Positions 1-11,730 of a stretch of 64,000 nucleotides of DNA are shown here, in pieces. Every line of letters starts with the position of its first letter. Positions within the stretch are counted from its first letter, which is position 1. Position numbers and translations under genes: made by a program. This DNA is from Aphelocoma coerulescens (lineage: Eukaryota; Chordata; Aves; Passeriformes; Corvidae), in assembly GCF_041296385.1 (NCBI RefSeq), contig NW_027184085.1, positions 53,659,109 through 53,723,108 on the forward strand, in the 5' to 3' direction. The notes beneath the pieces were generated by a model that worked only from the letters and a program-made list of their open reading frames with translations, was not told the DNA's origin and searched no databases.

Positions 1-264
1 GACATCATATGCCATGGAATATTCCTTTGGTCAGTTTGGGTCAGCTGGCCTGGTTGTGATCCCTCCCTGGACCTTGCCCACCCCCAGCCCCTTGACAGAG
101 GCAGGAATGTTGGGGAGACAGCGCTGATGCTGTGCTGGTGCTGCTGAGCAATAGCCAAAACACTGGTGTGCTATCAACTCCTTTCCAACTATCACTGCAA
201 AGTGCAGCAGCACTATGGGGGCTGTTGCAGGGAAATGAGCTCCAGCTCAGCCAGACCCAATACA
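1..264 (-). repeat. ERVL-like LTR, truncated by the window edge
   Basis: Read on the minus strand, this begins with TGTA at 264 and runs through a sequence I recognise as the U3 part of a bird ERVL-type LTR. It includes a stretch ending in CTGACCCAAACTGACCAAAG (about 50-31) and then a GGAATATTCCATGGCATATG-like block just inside the left edge. The downstream part (promoter TATA, R, U5) lies left of the window, so this is the 5' portion of the element's 3' LTR. A purine-rich tract immediately before 264 (minus strand) and an integrase remnant further upstream place it as the 3' LTR of a minus-strand provirus. Short open frames across it are not genes. The class III (ERVL) assignment is from memory of LTR look and the absence of env; a repeat library search would settle the subfamily. 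Confidence 0.75.
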
Positions 265-278
265 ATCTCCACCCCTTA
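265..278 (-). other. Polypurine tract of the ERV
   Basis: On the minus strand this reads TAAGGGGTGGAGAT directly before the LTR start at 264. A purine-rich run abutting a TG-starting LTR is the plus-strand primer site of retroviruses, so it supports the LTR boundary. Inferred from position and composition only. Confidence 0.55.
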
Positions 279-684
279 TTCCATACTGTTTATGTCATAC
301 TCAGATCCCACATCATTCATCTATCTTCTGTTCCTTTGTATTCTTCGTTAACTACTGTCCCCTGCCCTTTCACAGATAGATACTATTTTCCAGTTTCATA
401 AGTTTGCTTCATCCCTCCAGATCTCCCTTCCATCGGGATAAGTGGTCAGGACAGGAGAAGTGGTATACTGGGTCACTGGGCACCGACACCAGCTCAGACT
501 GGGTTATCATCGCATTCTCCTTGCTCTTCACAAAATTCGTTCCTCATCAGTTCATGTCATTCCCGCTACTTTACTTCCTGCACCATACAACTTATACCAC
601 AGATTATTTTTCCGCCAAGATTAAATCTCCTTGAGGCACACACCAGGTGTCCCCATCGTTTCTTATCATCTTATCATCAAGTCA
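279..684 (-). other. ERV internal region between integrase and LTR, no env seen
   Basis: About 400 bp separate the integrase stop from the polypurine tract. No envelope-like frame (signal peptide, surface unit or transmembrane unit) is visible on the minus strand, only short broken frames. That fits an element of the env-less ERVL type, but a deletion of env cannot be excluded. Confidence 0.5.
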
Positions 685-1260
685 TCACCCACCAAATACA
701 CCCAGGTCCTTGGGCACAGAAAATCCTACAAATGGGTTTGCCCTAGTGAGAGGAGAAGTCCACACTGACTTCCCTATGTGTAGTGCAGGGACCGTATCTC
801 CTCCCACAGCGTGTAGGGATTTTGTTTGGGTAGGACCAGGGCAGTCAGCAGATCCTCTAGCGTTAACCAGCCAGGTGGCTTCTGCTAAATCTGCATCCCA
901 GTGCTTCCATGCCCCATTACCTAATGCTCTTAACATAGTCTTCAGCAGTCCATTATACCTTTGAATCTTCACAGAGGCTTGTGGGTGATAAGGGATGTGA
1001 TATATCTGCTCAATGTGATGTTTCTTTGCCCAAGACTTTATGAGGTTATTTTGAAAATGAGTTGATTCCCTCCGGGGTACCATGTCACCACAAAATGTGT
1101 CTCTGAAGGCCTGAGCTGGTGTTCCAAGCAGTGGCAATGGTTTACAGGGTATGTTGCTAGCCAGCCAGCCAGTTGTTGCCTCTACCATGGTGAGTATGTA
1201 GCTCTTGCTTCGCTGTGTTTGTGGCAGTGGTCCAGTGTAGTCAATTTGCCAGGCCTTACC
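685..1260 (-). pseudogene. Decayed retroviral integrase (pol 3' part)
   Basis: An open stretch of 192 codons on the minus strand, running from 1260 to a stop at 685-687, resembles the catalytic core and C-terminal part of a retroviral integrase. It opens with W-Q-I-D-Y (first catalytic Asp present). A T-H-F block follows, then Y-H-P-Q-A with the K-I-Q-R-Y-N-G that should carry the catalytic Glu, and finally a T-W-L-V-N motif typical of this family. It is broken as an enzyme. The second catalytic Asp is missing because the segment before T-H-F is shortened, and the Glu position reads Gln. In-frame stops lie just upstream (TGA at 1264-1266), so the zinc-binding domain is no longer joined. This is a fossil copy with no expected function. 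Confidence 0.85.
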
Positions 1261-1620
1261 ATATCAGAAACCCAGCCATCACCCTCCAGTCCAAGGAGAT
1301 TCCACTCATGTGGTTTGCTTGACTGCCCTGCATTTCATGTTTGTGTGTATCTAAGGATTGTTGTTCAGGACAAATTCCTTCTCAAAGGGAGAATAAGAGC
1401 AGCTGTAGGGTGAGAATGAGTGGAAGAAAAGCTATCACATGTAAAGTGATCAGCATGGTCACCATTCTGTTGTGTTGAATAAATGCACATGTCCTGTGTC
1501 TGCAGGGAGTTTTTGCTGAATAAATTCTGCCTGGACTTATATCACTAGGCCAAAGACTAGAACCAAATAGATGATTCTGGTCATTGATTAGTAATCTAGA
1601 GGTCTCCCTCCACACTCAAG
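1261..1620 (-). pseudogene. Probable upstream pol remnant of the same ERV
   Basis: Directly 5' of the integrase core on the minus strand the three frames carry pol-like pieces interrupted by stops, including one 77-codon open stretch at 1382-1615. The N-terminal zinc-binding part of integrase should lie here, but I cannot recognise an intact His-His-Cys-Cys set. The right boundary is uncertain: beyond about 1620 nothing retroviral is recognisable, and no 5' LTR, gag, protease or reverse transcriptase follows, so the provirus is 5'-truncated. Confidence 0.4.
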
Positions 1621-2300
1621 TTTTAGAAACTGTGCTTCAATGAGATTTGACTTGGGAGCCAGAAAGAAATGACAAGAAGTGAAGGAATGACTGGTATTTC
1701 AGTGTGGGAGATTGGTAGAAAAAATACCATTCTCATCCTCATGTTGTAAAAGGCTCAAAATTGATATCTGTGTGAGAAGACTTAAATGCTTGCATGAATT
1801 CCCACAGATTTCAGTAAACTATTGTGGATATGACAGTTGATACAAGTCTTCAGTCATATATAAAGAGTAACATCTCCAGACAATCTGCTGGGAGCCATGT
1901 GTATGTTTCTGAGAGAAAGGCAGACCTTTTTAACAGACAAGGACATAGTGACATACATATGTAAAGAGACAATTCCTAGATTAAATATTGAAGTAAAGCA
2001 CTTTCCATACTTGGATTTCATGGGCTTTCACCTTTCATGTTAGTGTTGACATATAAATGAATTTTTGGATACAGTTTAGAAAACAACATTGATTAAAATA
2101 CTTTTTTTTCCCCCCACAGAAGACATTATTTTGCCTTTTGAAATTGAGGAGATGCCACGGCATGCTGCAGAAGTCATTTAGAGACTAATGTTTTAAGGAA
2201 GGAATTTTTTTTAAACTTGGAAGTAACTTTGCATGCCTTTTGCATGAGCTAGATGGCATATTAGTTGCGAAAAGAAGAATTTTGCTACTTTACTTGAAAC

Positions 2301-2314
2301 TTTTTTTTTTTTTT
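2301..2314. repeat. Poly(T) tract
   Basis: Fourteen consecutive T residues. It could be a mononucleotide microsatellite or the remnant of a minus-strand poly(A) tail, but no retroposed sequence is recognisable beside it. Confidence 0.7.
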
Positions 2315-3097
2315 AATCCTTTATCTTGAAACTTTCCTTTGGCATTGCCAGCATAGTTGGCTTCCTTCACATTTGGTCAGTTTAGAGTTAGAAGCAAATA
2401 CTATGTTTTCTATACCTATATATGTATATGCACACATGTTTATACATTGCAGTAATAAATACTCTTCTACTTATCATCAGTCCTTTAACTGTGCCAGGCA
2501 AACAAGCTTATTTCCCCTGGGAGAGAATCTTAGAGACCTCAGGAGGACCTTTTGTAAGCCAGAGCTCCCTCTAATAGGTTTCTGCTTGGAGTTCAATCTT
2601 ACAGATGCTCATGGTGGCACTACAATAAGAGAACTTCCTCTTAATTTAGTGGTAAATGGTATTTTCCCCAAGATTTATCTTCTGAGCCAGGCAAAAGATT
2701 ACATTTTGAAAAAGTTTTTGGAAGCCACTTCTTGGTACCAGATGTGAAATTGCTAATACTGTTTTAAATATTCTTACTGCTAGTGTGTCAACATAGGACC
2801 TGCTTCTGGTGCTTCTCACTATTGAAGCAACGCATTTGCCACAGTCATGTTTCTTCACACTCTCCCAGTGCACTGACTTACCCTCTCCACTCTTCCTTTC
2901 CACCCCCAACATCTTGTAACCAGACACAAGTGGAGATTAAGAGCACAGGCATCTTGGTCATGTGTACAGGTGTAGAGTAAATAAAGTTTCAAGGTAGTTT
3001 AACTGTCTGTAGCTGTGATCTGAAATAGAAAATAATTACAAAACAGCATTCACAAAATGTCAAGTCAATGAAACAAAAAATTTTCCAAATATGCTTT

Positions 3098-3138
3098 GAG
3101 TTTTTTGCCATGGGATTTCATGGTAAGGCAAAAAACTC
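3098..3138. repeat. Perfect 12-bp inverted repeat (hairpin)
   Basis: The left arm GAGTTTTTTGCC (3098-3109) is the exact reverse complement of the right arm GGCAAAAAACTC (3127-3138), with a 17-base spacer. The spacer also holds a short CCATG/CATGG pairing. No flanking target duplication was identified. Confidence 0.8.
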
Positions 3139-4242
3139 TGTCAAGTTAGTCACAATAAATCAAAATTTAGTGGTTTCTGATTAGATAAACTGTTCTGTTC
3201 CTAAAGATGTAACAGAACTTTTTGATTTTTAATTTGGAGATATTTTGTGTATGTGTTATGACTTTATACCTCAAATATGGATAAGTAAAATGATCTTATA
3301 GAAACCTGACTAGTCGGTTTAATGCATTATCAAAGTTAAATAATTCTGTAAGAAGCATTTAGCATCCCAGAGGTCTTTGCTGTTTGCAAAAAAAGAAACA
3401 TCACAAGTGGTGACCCATACTGATGAAAGTACTCTCTGAAGTGATTAGTATTTTCTCTCTTTGTGAATGGCATGAGTTGAATTCTGCAGTAAAAGCTTTG
3501 AAGAAGCAATGATTTGGGCTCCAGTTACTTAATGAATCAGGGACTTCCAACAGTGCCTCAGAAATGTTTAAAACAAGAAAACAACAAAAATTCATCAGTC
3601 TCTCTTTGCTTTTGCCAGCAGTGGATCCTACCAGCCGAATACTGGAAACAAATGAGTACATTTAAACGCTGCCTTGCAGCTGTTCCAAAGAGAAATCCAG
3701 AGTAGTTTCCATTAGAGTGGCCTTTCATGGCCAGAGCCAAAAACCACTTCTCCCACTCTGTGCCATTGAATACAACTCTATTTTCTCCTCATTTTGTTTG
3801 AATTGGAGTGGGAGAGACTTAAACTATCACTGCCACAGAACGGCTATCCTTTTCATAATATGTTTGAGAACAGACTGCTGAGGGATGGCACGGCTGTTGT
3901 CACCCCTTTCCCCAACAAAGCGCAACACAATTTGTGTTTTGGATTTGGTGCCCAAATTTCTGCAGTCAACAAGTGTGTGGATTTTTTTTATCCCCCTTTA
4001 GCTGAATAAACAAATTAGTCTTGTTACCAAAACAGGGCTCTGGTGGTGGTAAAAATGGTAAACAAGAGAACAAAAGGAAATGGTGAGTCTGGAAAAAACA
4101 ATTTGTGATTTAAAGTATATCCACCCAGTTACAGACATCACAGGGGAAAATAAAATACCAGTACACATTTTATAAAATTATTTTACTAGATGAGACTACT
4201 GTAGGTTCAAAATGCATCTCCATTTTGTTTAAAGTAGACTAA

Positions 4243-4261
4243 TACTGCCTTACAGGCAGTA
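4243..4261. repeat. Small perfect inverted repeat
   Basis: TACTGCCT and AGGCAGTA pair over 8 bp around a 3-base loop. Stems of this size occur by chance in a 64-kb window; it is listed only as a visible structure. Confidence 0.5.
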
Positions 4262-7200
4262 AGTACTGTGTGAACAAGTTACTTATAGAGACCCCATTGT
4301 TTCTAAAGCTCTGAGACAAAGATTTTTCTATCTTCTGTTTATATATTTCACAAATATTTCAGTACATCAAAGCAAAAGAAACCCAAATTGTCTAATGTGT
4401 ATTTCATTAAAAAATGTATTTGGTATTATAAACACAGAATAGTCTTCTTATTACCATCTGTAAATCTCTATTTCCAGTCCCAAAATGAAATTTGCTATGC
4501 TCATTAACATAAGCATTCTGCTTGTAGGCTAAACTCTTCCAAGTGCTGGCTTTGCTGGCTTGCTTGGTGAGGAGTGATGGGAGGTGTGCCCTGGAGGTGG
4601 AAGTAGCCCTAAGAGCCCATAGGATTTCTTCAGCATAAAATCACAGTCTTTGAGCTGTTATAGCTAATAATTAACTCCCAGTTTGGCTTAGTGAGCACCT
4701 AACTGGGCCTAAAAGATGCATGTTGTAAGTCATTATGCATGAGAACTCATTTGAGATGTTATAGGTGCAGATTTTTTTTCCCCTCTGACTGCTTGCTCTC
4801 TGGCTTCTGAAGTGCATGGATAGGACACTGTGTGCTGCACCTCTCTCTAGAAAACTCCTCCCAAGGTGGGGGTCTTTGACAAAGATCTGTCCTGCACTGC
4901 ACTCATCCTCGCAGCAGCATTCAGGGACTCAGCAGTTTGGATGTCTGTCAGTGATGTTCAGGGTAAGGCAGATGGGCACTGGGGGTGAACTGGGCAAAAT
5001 AGTGTAGCCCCCCCAGTCAGCATCATGGCAAAGACTTTTTCTGAAGGCATAAGAGGTGGAATATTTCAGTCACTAAATGAGATGATGGAATATAGTTGTC
5101 TTCCTGTGTCTTCCACAAAGCCACAAAGTGTTGAGCCTATGCCCATGTTTGGCTAGTGTTTGTGAGCTCAGCTTGTCGTGAAAGCTACCTCAGAAGGAAA
5201 AGTTTTAAGAGCTCTGCAGAAGCCCTTTCTGTACTTTGTATGGAACACTTGGGCTTAAGTATCCAATTTGGGCTCAATATGCTCTACCTGCACCACAGCC
5301 AATTACTTTATCTTTGCAATATCTCCACATTACAGTGGGGACCTCCCTTTGAGAGAAGCTTGCAAGTCAGAGATGGGGTGGCAGAATAAAAATAAATCCT
5401 TATTAATCAACATATATACGCCATTCTAGCAATGTAAGGGAGGATGTGATGATGCAGAACTATGCCCTGATGCATCTTCATTTCTTCCTCCACTGGAAAA
5501 CCTTCGTGTCTGAATTGCTGGCTAAGTTGTGGACAGATGAATTCATTCTGTCTTCTTTTTTTTTTTCTATTCTTCTAGCTTTTAATTTCTTAAATCTCCT
5601 TTTGCTTGCAGAATTTTGGAAGGTCAACAACGTCCGTGGTTTTCTAGCCAATCTGTGGAGGTCATAATCATAGTTAACCAGTGGGATCTGTGTCACTTGT
5701 CAACTATACCTCTTTTCACACTGTTGCTAGTGGCTGGGTCTCTTTAATACACTGAGATATGTTGGCTTACACTTGCAGGTATAAACTGTAGGATACAGAG
5801 AAATTCCCAGTTCAGTTTCTAGTAGCTGGGACATTCGTCAGCTCCAAGACTCTGTAGTAATACAGTCTGCTACAAAAGCATCCTAAAAATTACTGGATAC
5901 ACTAGCTCTTGCCACATGATCCTTAAGTAACTTTATGATTTAGCATGTTGTAATAGCGTTAAAGGGATCCCCTTGCAGAGAGATTAATTTCCTCCTATCT
6001 TGTCAGCTTTGCGAAGGGCAAAATGAGTCTAGTGAAATGAAGTAACCTGTTGTGACAGAAGCACCACATCTTATTATGCACATTTAGCTTTAAGTCCATA
6101 GAATGCTTGCTTCAAAAGATGCAATTCTGAAGAGGAGGAGCCATTCTATGTTGGCGATGCGGTTTCATACTTTCATTGTGCAACTGAAAAATATATCTGT
6201 GCATAAAGCTATAATGATCAGGATCCTTGTCTTGTGACTTTATGATTTGATTTTTTTTACTTCTACTTTTATCTTTAAAGGAAACGCATCCTTTCCGCTT
6301 TATTTTAAAGCTTTTCTTTCATGTTTTGCAGTTTGAAAAATAGTCTGTGTTTTTCATTAGGTAACAGAGAAATGTTTTTTGCGAATTGGATTTTTTTTCT
6401 CATCTGTTACAACTTTACTTTCATAAACCCCATGTTTAGCAGTTGTGGGTTGACGAAGTATTTACATATTGATTCAATTATGCCTGTACTTACTTGCTTA
6501 TCCTTATTTTAAAGATATTCTTAATTTATACCCTTCTTTGGGGATTTAGAATTTGGCAGTTCCCTGAAGTTTTCCAGCTTGATCCCTTCTGGTATGTTGG
6601 TAAACTTAAGATATTTGTCTAAGTTGAACACAGTGGTACTGATTTCCATTCACTGTTGCACTAAATGTAAAGATATAAGATATTTATTACAGTTTTGTAG
6701 TCTTAGTTTACTATGCCAGTATTAGAAAAATGAATTTTTCATCTCCTCTGTGTTCTGGGTAAGAAAACAGTGGCATGTGGAGGTTAATTCAGCAAAGGAC
6801 AAAAAAAAGAGGAGCAGAGTGTGCTTGGAGAGTTTAGGGTTAAGATATTTTTAAGAGATTTCCTGGATATGGACTCATTCTTCTGGCTTACAAGTTTGAA
6901 AAATGCTGTAAAAGTCAGACCTTAGTATTCAAAGAATGTTCCGCTCTGTTTCTCTCAGCAAGAAGTAAATGCACCCATGGATACTGGGGGTGGGGAGACA
7001 GGGGCCCGCCTTTTTTTGTTAGGTGGATCAAGGAACTCTCCAAAGTCTGTGATGGCAGAAGGTAAACTGATCGTCTTCACCTCAGGCACCTTGTGCTAAT
7101 TAATGCTTTTTTTAGGCAGTATGCATCAGTGGTATTGGAAAACTTTCTGATGTTTGTTTTCCACCCTGAGCATCTCTCCATCTCTCTCCTGAGCAGCCCT

Positions 7201-10200
7201 CACCAGGTGAGCTGTCACTCACCATGGAGCTGGCAGGATCCAGAGGTCCCTTTCGCCTTCCTGTTGCAGGCAGACAGTGTCTTCTCCTCTTTGGTCTCTG
7301 CCCCGGGGGGGCAGGTAGTAATGGGCTGCTCAAGGACATCCCATGGTCAAGCTACTGTGGATCCAAATCCGCACCGTGTTCTTTAGGGTGTGATGCAGAG
7401 GTGGGACAGAAGCAGGACGAATCAAGCAGAAAACATGGGAAAGCTTACATGAGCTCTTCTTCCCAATGTTTCCACTGGCACCCCTGTGGTGTGATCCCAT
7501 ACAACCAGAGGAAAGGAGACAACCAGGCAAATAGTGCCTGAAAAGGCCAGTGCTAAGGTGACTTGAATGACTAATTGCAGAAGGAAAGAGGGTTTTGTTT
7601 ATCAAGTCCAGGCACCAAATTTCCTGGTCTGTGCACTGCACTGTGGTTACAACTATGTCTCATGATACTAAGACATTTAACTCCATGTACCTGTGATTTT
7701 CTTGTTCTTTGATTTGGGACAACTGTGTCCTGAGTCAACATCACATGGCAGGAGGAGACTTTGCTTTTAGTCTGCTTTTACTCCGTTTTTCTTTATCTGT
7801 CTTGTTGGTTTATGAATCAGTGTTTTCTTCCACACTGATGCATCCTAGAGGTTTAGTTAGCATGGGCAATTTGCAGCTCAGTTTGTTTAAAACTTCTGTT
7901 GAGATATACTGAATGGATGAGGTAAATCTCCGGGCACCACACATCTGGCTTACACAGGCAGTGAAACACACTGAGTGAAACTTCAGGAAATTAAAATATA
8001 AACTTCCCTGCCCCTTTTCCTGCAGGGGCAGGAGAGGGGATGGGGTCTGCCTGCTTGCATATGCCTTTGTGGTATGTTAACACTTTCAGTACTGAGAGAT
8101 ACCTTGCATTTCTGTCCTGCTTGAGCCTTTCCAGTCAGCATCACAGCTAAATGTGATGCCTTGGGATTTTTATGTTTGTGACCTGGGAGGTCAAAACCTT
8201 CCTTTAAGATATACACTGGCATCCGAGAAAGCTGATCATCTGGAAGTCCCCTGTTTGAACTTCTGTCAGCAAACTATCTCATCTTCTTCTCTTCTTTCCC
8301 TTGGGGGTGAAAAGATTACTTTTAAAGGAGATCGCAGGTTTTAGATTAGAATGCCTTAAAAACAAAACTTCTCCAAAATCCCTTACATGAACACAGCATT
8401 TTTTCTGTCTTCAAAATGAAAGAAGCAGCAAGTGAGCCTTATGCTAACATCCCTGAGATTGCTCGAGTGCTGTCGTGTTTTTAAATTCAACAAGTCTGAC
8501 TCTGTAGCATTTTGCATACTCTTATGTATGTACATACGTTCAGCCTTGGCTTGGCATTTTGTGAATAAGTCAAATTTTTTGTTATCTTTTGTTTCAGATT
8601 TCATACGAAAAGGTAGGGGAGAATATTACACAATCGGGGAATAATTTACATCCATTTTAAACATTTTAAGCCCCTGTACAAAACAGAAACACAAAGAAAA
8701 TTAGAAGGACAAAGAAAGTAAAAGCATAATACCTCCCACATTTTACATTTCTGAATTAAAGTACGTGTTTTTCCTGGTGTAGCAGGCCTCTTTCCACAGG
8801 AGCAGCAGTGGAGCAGGAATCATTACATATGGGCAACAGACGCCTGAAAGAAAAAAACAGCAAAAAATACATAGTCAAAGAGAATTTATTCAAGATCACA
8901 AATATCCACTAGATCCTGCATCCAGCTAGTCCTACAGCAACTGAAAAACCTGTGCATTACATAATTAATGCAGATGTTGGCAAGCTTTTATAAGGGCCAC
9001 TAATTCATTCATACGACTTCCTCTCTCCCTCAAGGGTTCTTATACTTGACCTGTTATTACTACAAGGTCTTTAACTAAAGAATTAAAGCCAGATGTCTTG
9101 TAGCTAGGTCTCCTTTTGTTAAATGTCCCTTATAAATAATTTTTTTTATATGCGACAGAGAGATCCTACATGAGAACTTTTAAAATTTCTTAAATAATTA
9201 ATGCTAAAAGGCTTAAAAACAAAAAAAAAGGGTGGATGTATCCTAGAGGAACAATAAAAGTATTATACTCACTGTGCTGAGAAATACTTTTTACTTTAAC
9301 TTTATATTATCCTGGGCCTGCAGGTGTTTCTGGTTGATGTTTAGGCTGGAGGTAAAATCTTTCTCAAAAGACCTTTTTCTTTAACATAGATTTTAATGTC
9401 ACGTAGTCCATTTGGGATATAGGTGGAAGGTTTTGTATATTGCTTTATTGGCATTGGCTGAATTGCATTGACAAATGTAGAAATGAAAAGAAACAGAAAT
9501 AGCTTTGGGTAATTCTAAGGAGATCTTTATCAGATACTATTTTCACTTGATTCGAGTTACGAATTCTGTACATTTTTGTTTTCAACAAGAAGGTTAGGTT
9601 AGCTGTAGCACTTCCTGCAGGGTAACTGGAGCTGTCCAAAACTTATGGTTTAGTTTGTGTGTTTTAATGGGAAGAAACTAGGGTCTTTTTGTATTGTTGA
9701 TCTGTTCTTTGACTGGGCTTCTTACCTGCATTGCTAAAACTGGTCTGGTTTTTGTAAAAATTCAAGTTTAGTTGATAGAGTTCCAGAGCAGTAAAAGCAG
9801 ACGGGCAAAGGCAGATCTTGTAGAAAGAGACTTCTTGACATGTGTTTCTTGGTTTGAATTTTTTTTTTAATTATTATTTTTACATCCTTGTTGTTTACCC
9901 ATGCTATACAAGGAACCAGGATATTATTCAGAGGGTTTTCTGTTCTTAAGGTTTGCCTTTTGGGAATTGCACCTTGTGTAATTGAATGGAGCTGAGAAAA
10001 GAAACTCATTAGGCATTTTCTTATGAGCCAACAGTTTTATCCAAAACTTCCATATACTGGTGGAATATGGGCTTCTTTGTTGCCCCCCTAGCTGTTCTCA
10101 GCAAAATACTCTGCAAAGAAAATGAATCGTGTTCTCTGACATAGCCATGACAATATTTAATGCAGGAAATAAGGTTGGATGTTTTTAACACTAGTTAAGC

Positions 10201-10935
10201 CAAATACTACTTTTTTAATTTCTTGGCTCACTTCTATTTCATATTGGAATAAGTCAGTTCTGGTGAGTTATGCTTAAAAGCATTGTGTATTTCAAACTAT
10301 TTCTAAAAACGTGGCTGATGCTCATAGAAATGCTATGTCATGCTTCCTTTATTGCTCATAAAAGCACTTTGTGCTTTATGGATATACATTGTCCCTGGTA
10401 ATTCACAGTCTCAGCGCGTACTAACAATCTTTATTTAGGATGTTCTTCCCCCTTTTTAAGACAGGACAAGAAGGAGTAGCCATGATGGAATGAGTTAAAA
10501 CCTGCTTGGGAATGTAATGCACATTTCCTCCTCTTTGAAGAGCTATTCTTCCTCTACAGACAAACAACAGTTTTATGCACTGATAACATAAATAAGGTGT
10601 CTAGCAGAGTTAACTTTTTAAATTATGAATTGCATGCCTTTCCCTTTAACTGAATCTTTCAGCAGGTCTACTTGGCCAGAAGCTCATTTTCTATGCAATT
10701 TAAAACTACATTAGAAATCATGCTGGCTTCCAGAGCAGATGGAACCATTTCTGGCTGTTTCTAATCTGGTTGCCGTTACTAGATTCCTCAGAGCAATTGT
10801 TTTGTGAGTTGTGGAATGCCACTTGGTCTGAAAAAATAAGTTTGTTCTGAAGCGTGTTCCTTTCCTGTCCCCCTCCCCACTCTCCATGCATGTCTCATCC
10901 ATGGAGGCAGTCATATGTTTTCAGTTCTGATGTCA

Positions 10936-10976
10936 TTCTTTTTTTTCTCTCTCTCTTTTTTTCCCTCTTCCTTCAG
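10936..10976 (+). promoter_or_regulatory. LPAR1: 3' splice site of the main LPAR1 coding exon
   Basis: A long, almost pure pyrimidine tract (runs of T and CT) ends in TTCAG at 10976. The exon then begins TCC ACA GCC ATG, which aligns with the known intron position in LPAR1, where the last three codons before this Met are on the same exon. The strength of this acceptor shows that the open frame continuing upstream (to 10854) is intron, not protein. Confidence 0.9.
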
Positions 10977-11724
10977 TCCACAGCCATGAGCGAACCACAG
11001 TGCTACTACAATGAAACCATTGCCTTCTTTTATAACCGAAGTGGAAAATATCTAGCCACTGAATGGAACACTGTCAGCAAGCTTGTAATGGGACTGGGGA
11101 TTACCGTCTGCATCTTCATAATGCTGGCCAACCTCTTGGTTATGGTGGCTATTTATGTCAACCGCCGATTCCACTTTCCTATTTATTACTTAATGGCCAA
11201 TTTAGCTGCTGCGGACTTTTTTGCAGGGCTGGCCTACTTTTACTTAATGTTCAACACAGGACCCAACACTAGAAGACTGACTGTAAGCACCTGGCTTCTC
11301 CGTCAGGGTCTCATTGATACCAGTCTGACAGCCTCTGTTGCCAATTTGTTGGCCATTGCTATTGAGCGGCACATTACAGTTTTCCGAATGCAGCTGCATA
11401 CTCGGATGAGCAACCGCCGAGTGGTCGTCGTAATTGTTGTTATCTGGACTATGGCCATCGTCATGGGTGCCATACCGAGTGTCGGATGGAACTGTATTTG
11501 TGATATCACTCACTGCTCCAACATGGCACCGCTCTATAGTGACTCCTACCTGGTCTTCTGGGCTATTTTCAACCTGGTCACTTTTGTGGTCATGGTGGTC
11601 CTATATGCTCATATCTTTGGGTACGTTCGCCAAAGGACTATGAGAATGTCCAGACACAGTTCTGGACCCCGCAGAAATCGGGACACCATGATGAGCCTCC
11701 TGAAGACTGTGGTCATTGTCCTTG
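10977..11724 (+). CDS. LPAR1: LPAR1, lysophosphatidic acid receptor 1, main coding exon (N-terminus to early TM6)
   Basis: First of two coding exons of a class A GPCR for lysophosphatidic acid at the plasma membrane; the family couples to Gi/o, Gq and G12/13. The Met at 10986 is taken as residue 1 of a 346-residue form. In mammals 18 more residues come from an upstream exon; the three codons before the Met (Ser-Thr-Ala) belong to that longer form. Visible features are N-glycosylation sites N9 (NET) and N17 (NRS); TM1 about 33-57, TM2 65-90, TM3 103-126, TM4 146-164 and TM5 186-212; E127-R128-H129 as the DRY variant; and the basic, Ser-rich third loop 213-238. Residues matching known LPA contacts are Y16, K21, R106, Q107, D111 and W192. 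Cysteines C6, C170, C172 and C177 fit the LPA1 extracellular disulfides. The exon ends after the first base of the Gly247 codon. Near-identity to mammalian LPAR1 makes the call secure. Confidence 0.98.
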
Positions 11725-11730
11725 GTAAGT
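11725..11730 (+). promoter_or_regulatory. LPAR1: 5' splice site of the long LPAR1 intron
   Basis: GTAAGT, a perfect donor hexamer, follows the G of the split Gly247 codon. Reading on into the intron gives Lys-Cys and then a TGA stop at 11733-11735. Confidence 0.93.

Larger units (their letters stand above)
1621..10976 (+). other. LPAR1: Non-coding stretch upstream of the main LPAR1 exon (probable intron)
   Basis: AT-rich sequence with no supported exon. All open frames are short and unrelated to known proteins. Because the acceptor at 10976 is strong and mammalian LPAR1 has coding and non-coding exons upstream, this is most likely the 3' part of an intron. I looked for the small exon that in mammals encodes a Met-Ala-Ala start. 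The ATG-GC triplets I found (2252, 3468, 3728, 3885, 5024, 7052, 7746) are not followed by a second Ala codon, so that exon is probably left of the window. Small structures inside are a T14 run (2301-2314) and two inverted repeats listed separately. Confidence 0.6.

Noticed and set aside
3885..3990. ATG-GCA start considered as the missing LPAR1 N-terminal exon
   Set aside because: The codons after the start do not resemble the LPAR1 N-terminus and no suitable donor follows in phase.
7052..7066. ATGGCAGAAG followed by GTAAAC, considered as a tiny first coding exon
   Set aside because: It would add only three residues that do not match LPAR1 (Met-Ala-Glu), in the wrong phase for the 10977 acceptor.
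10854..10985. Open frame extending LPAR1 upstream by 44 codons
   Set aside because: It reads through a strong pyrimidine tract and acceptor AG at 10976; all but its last three codons are intronic.
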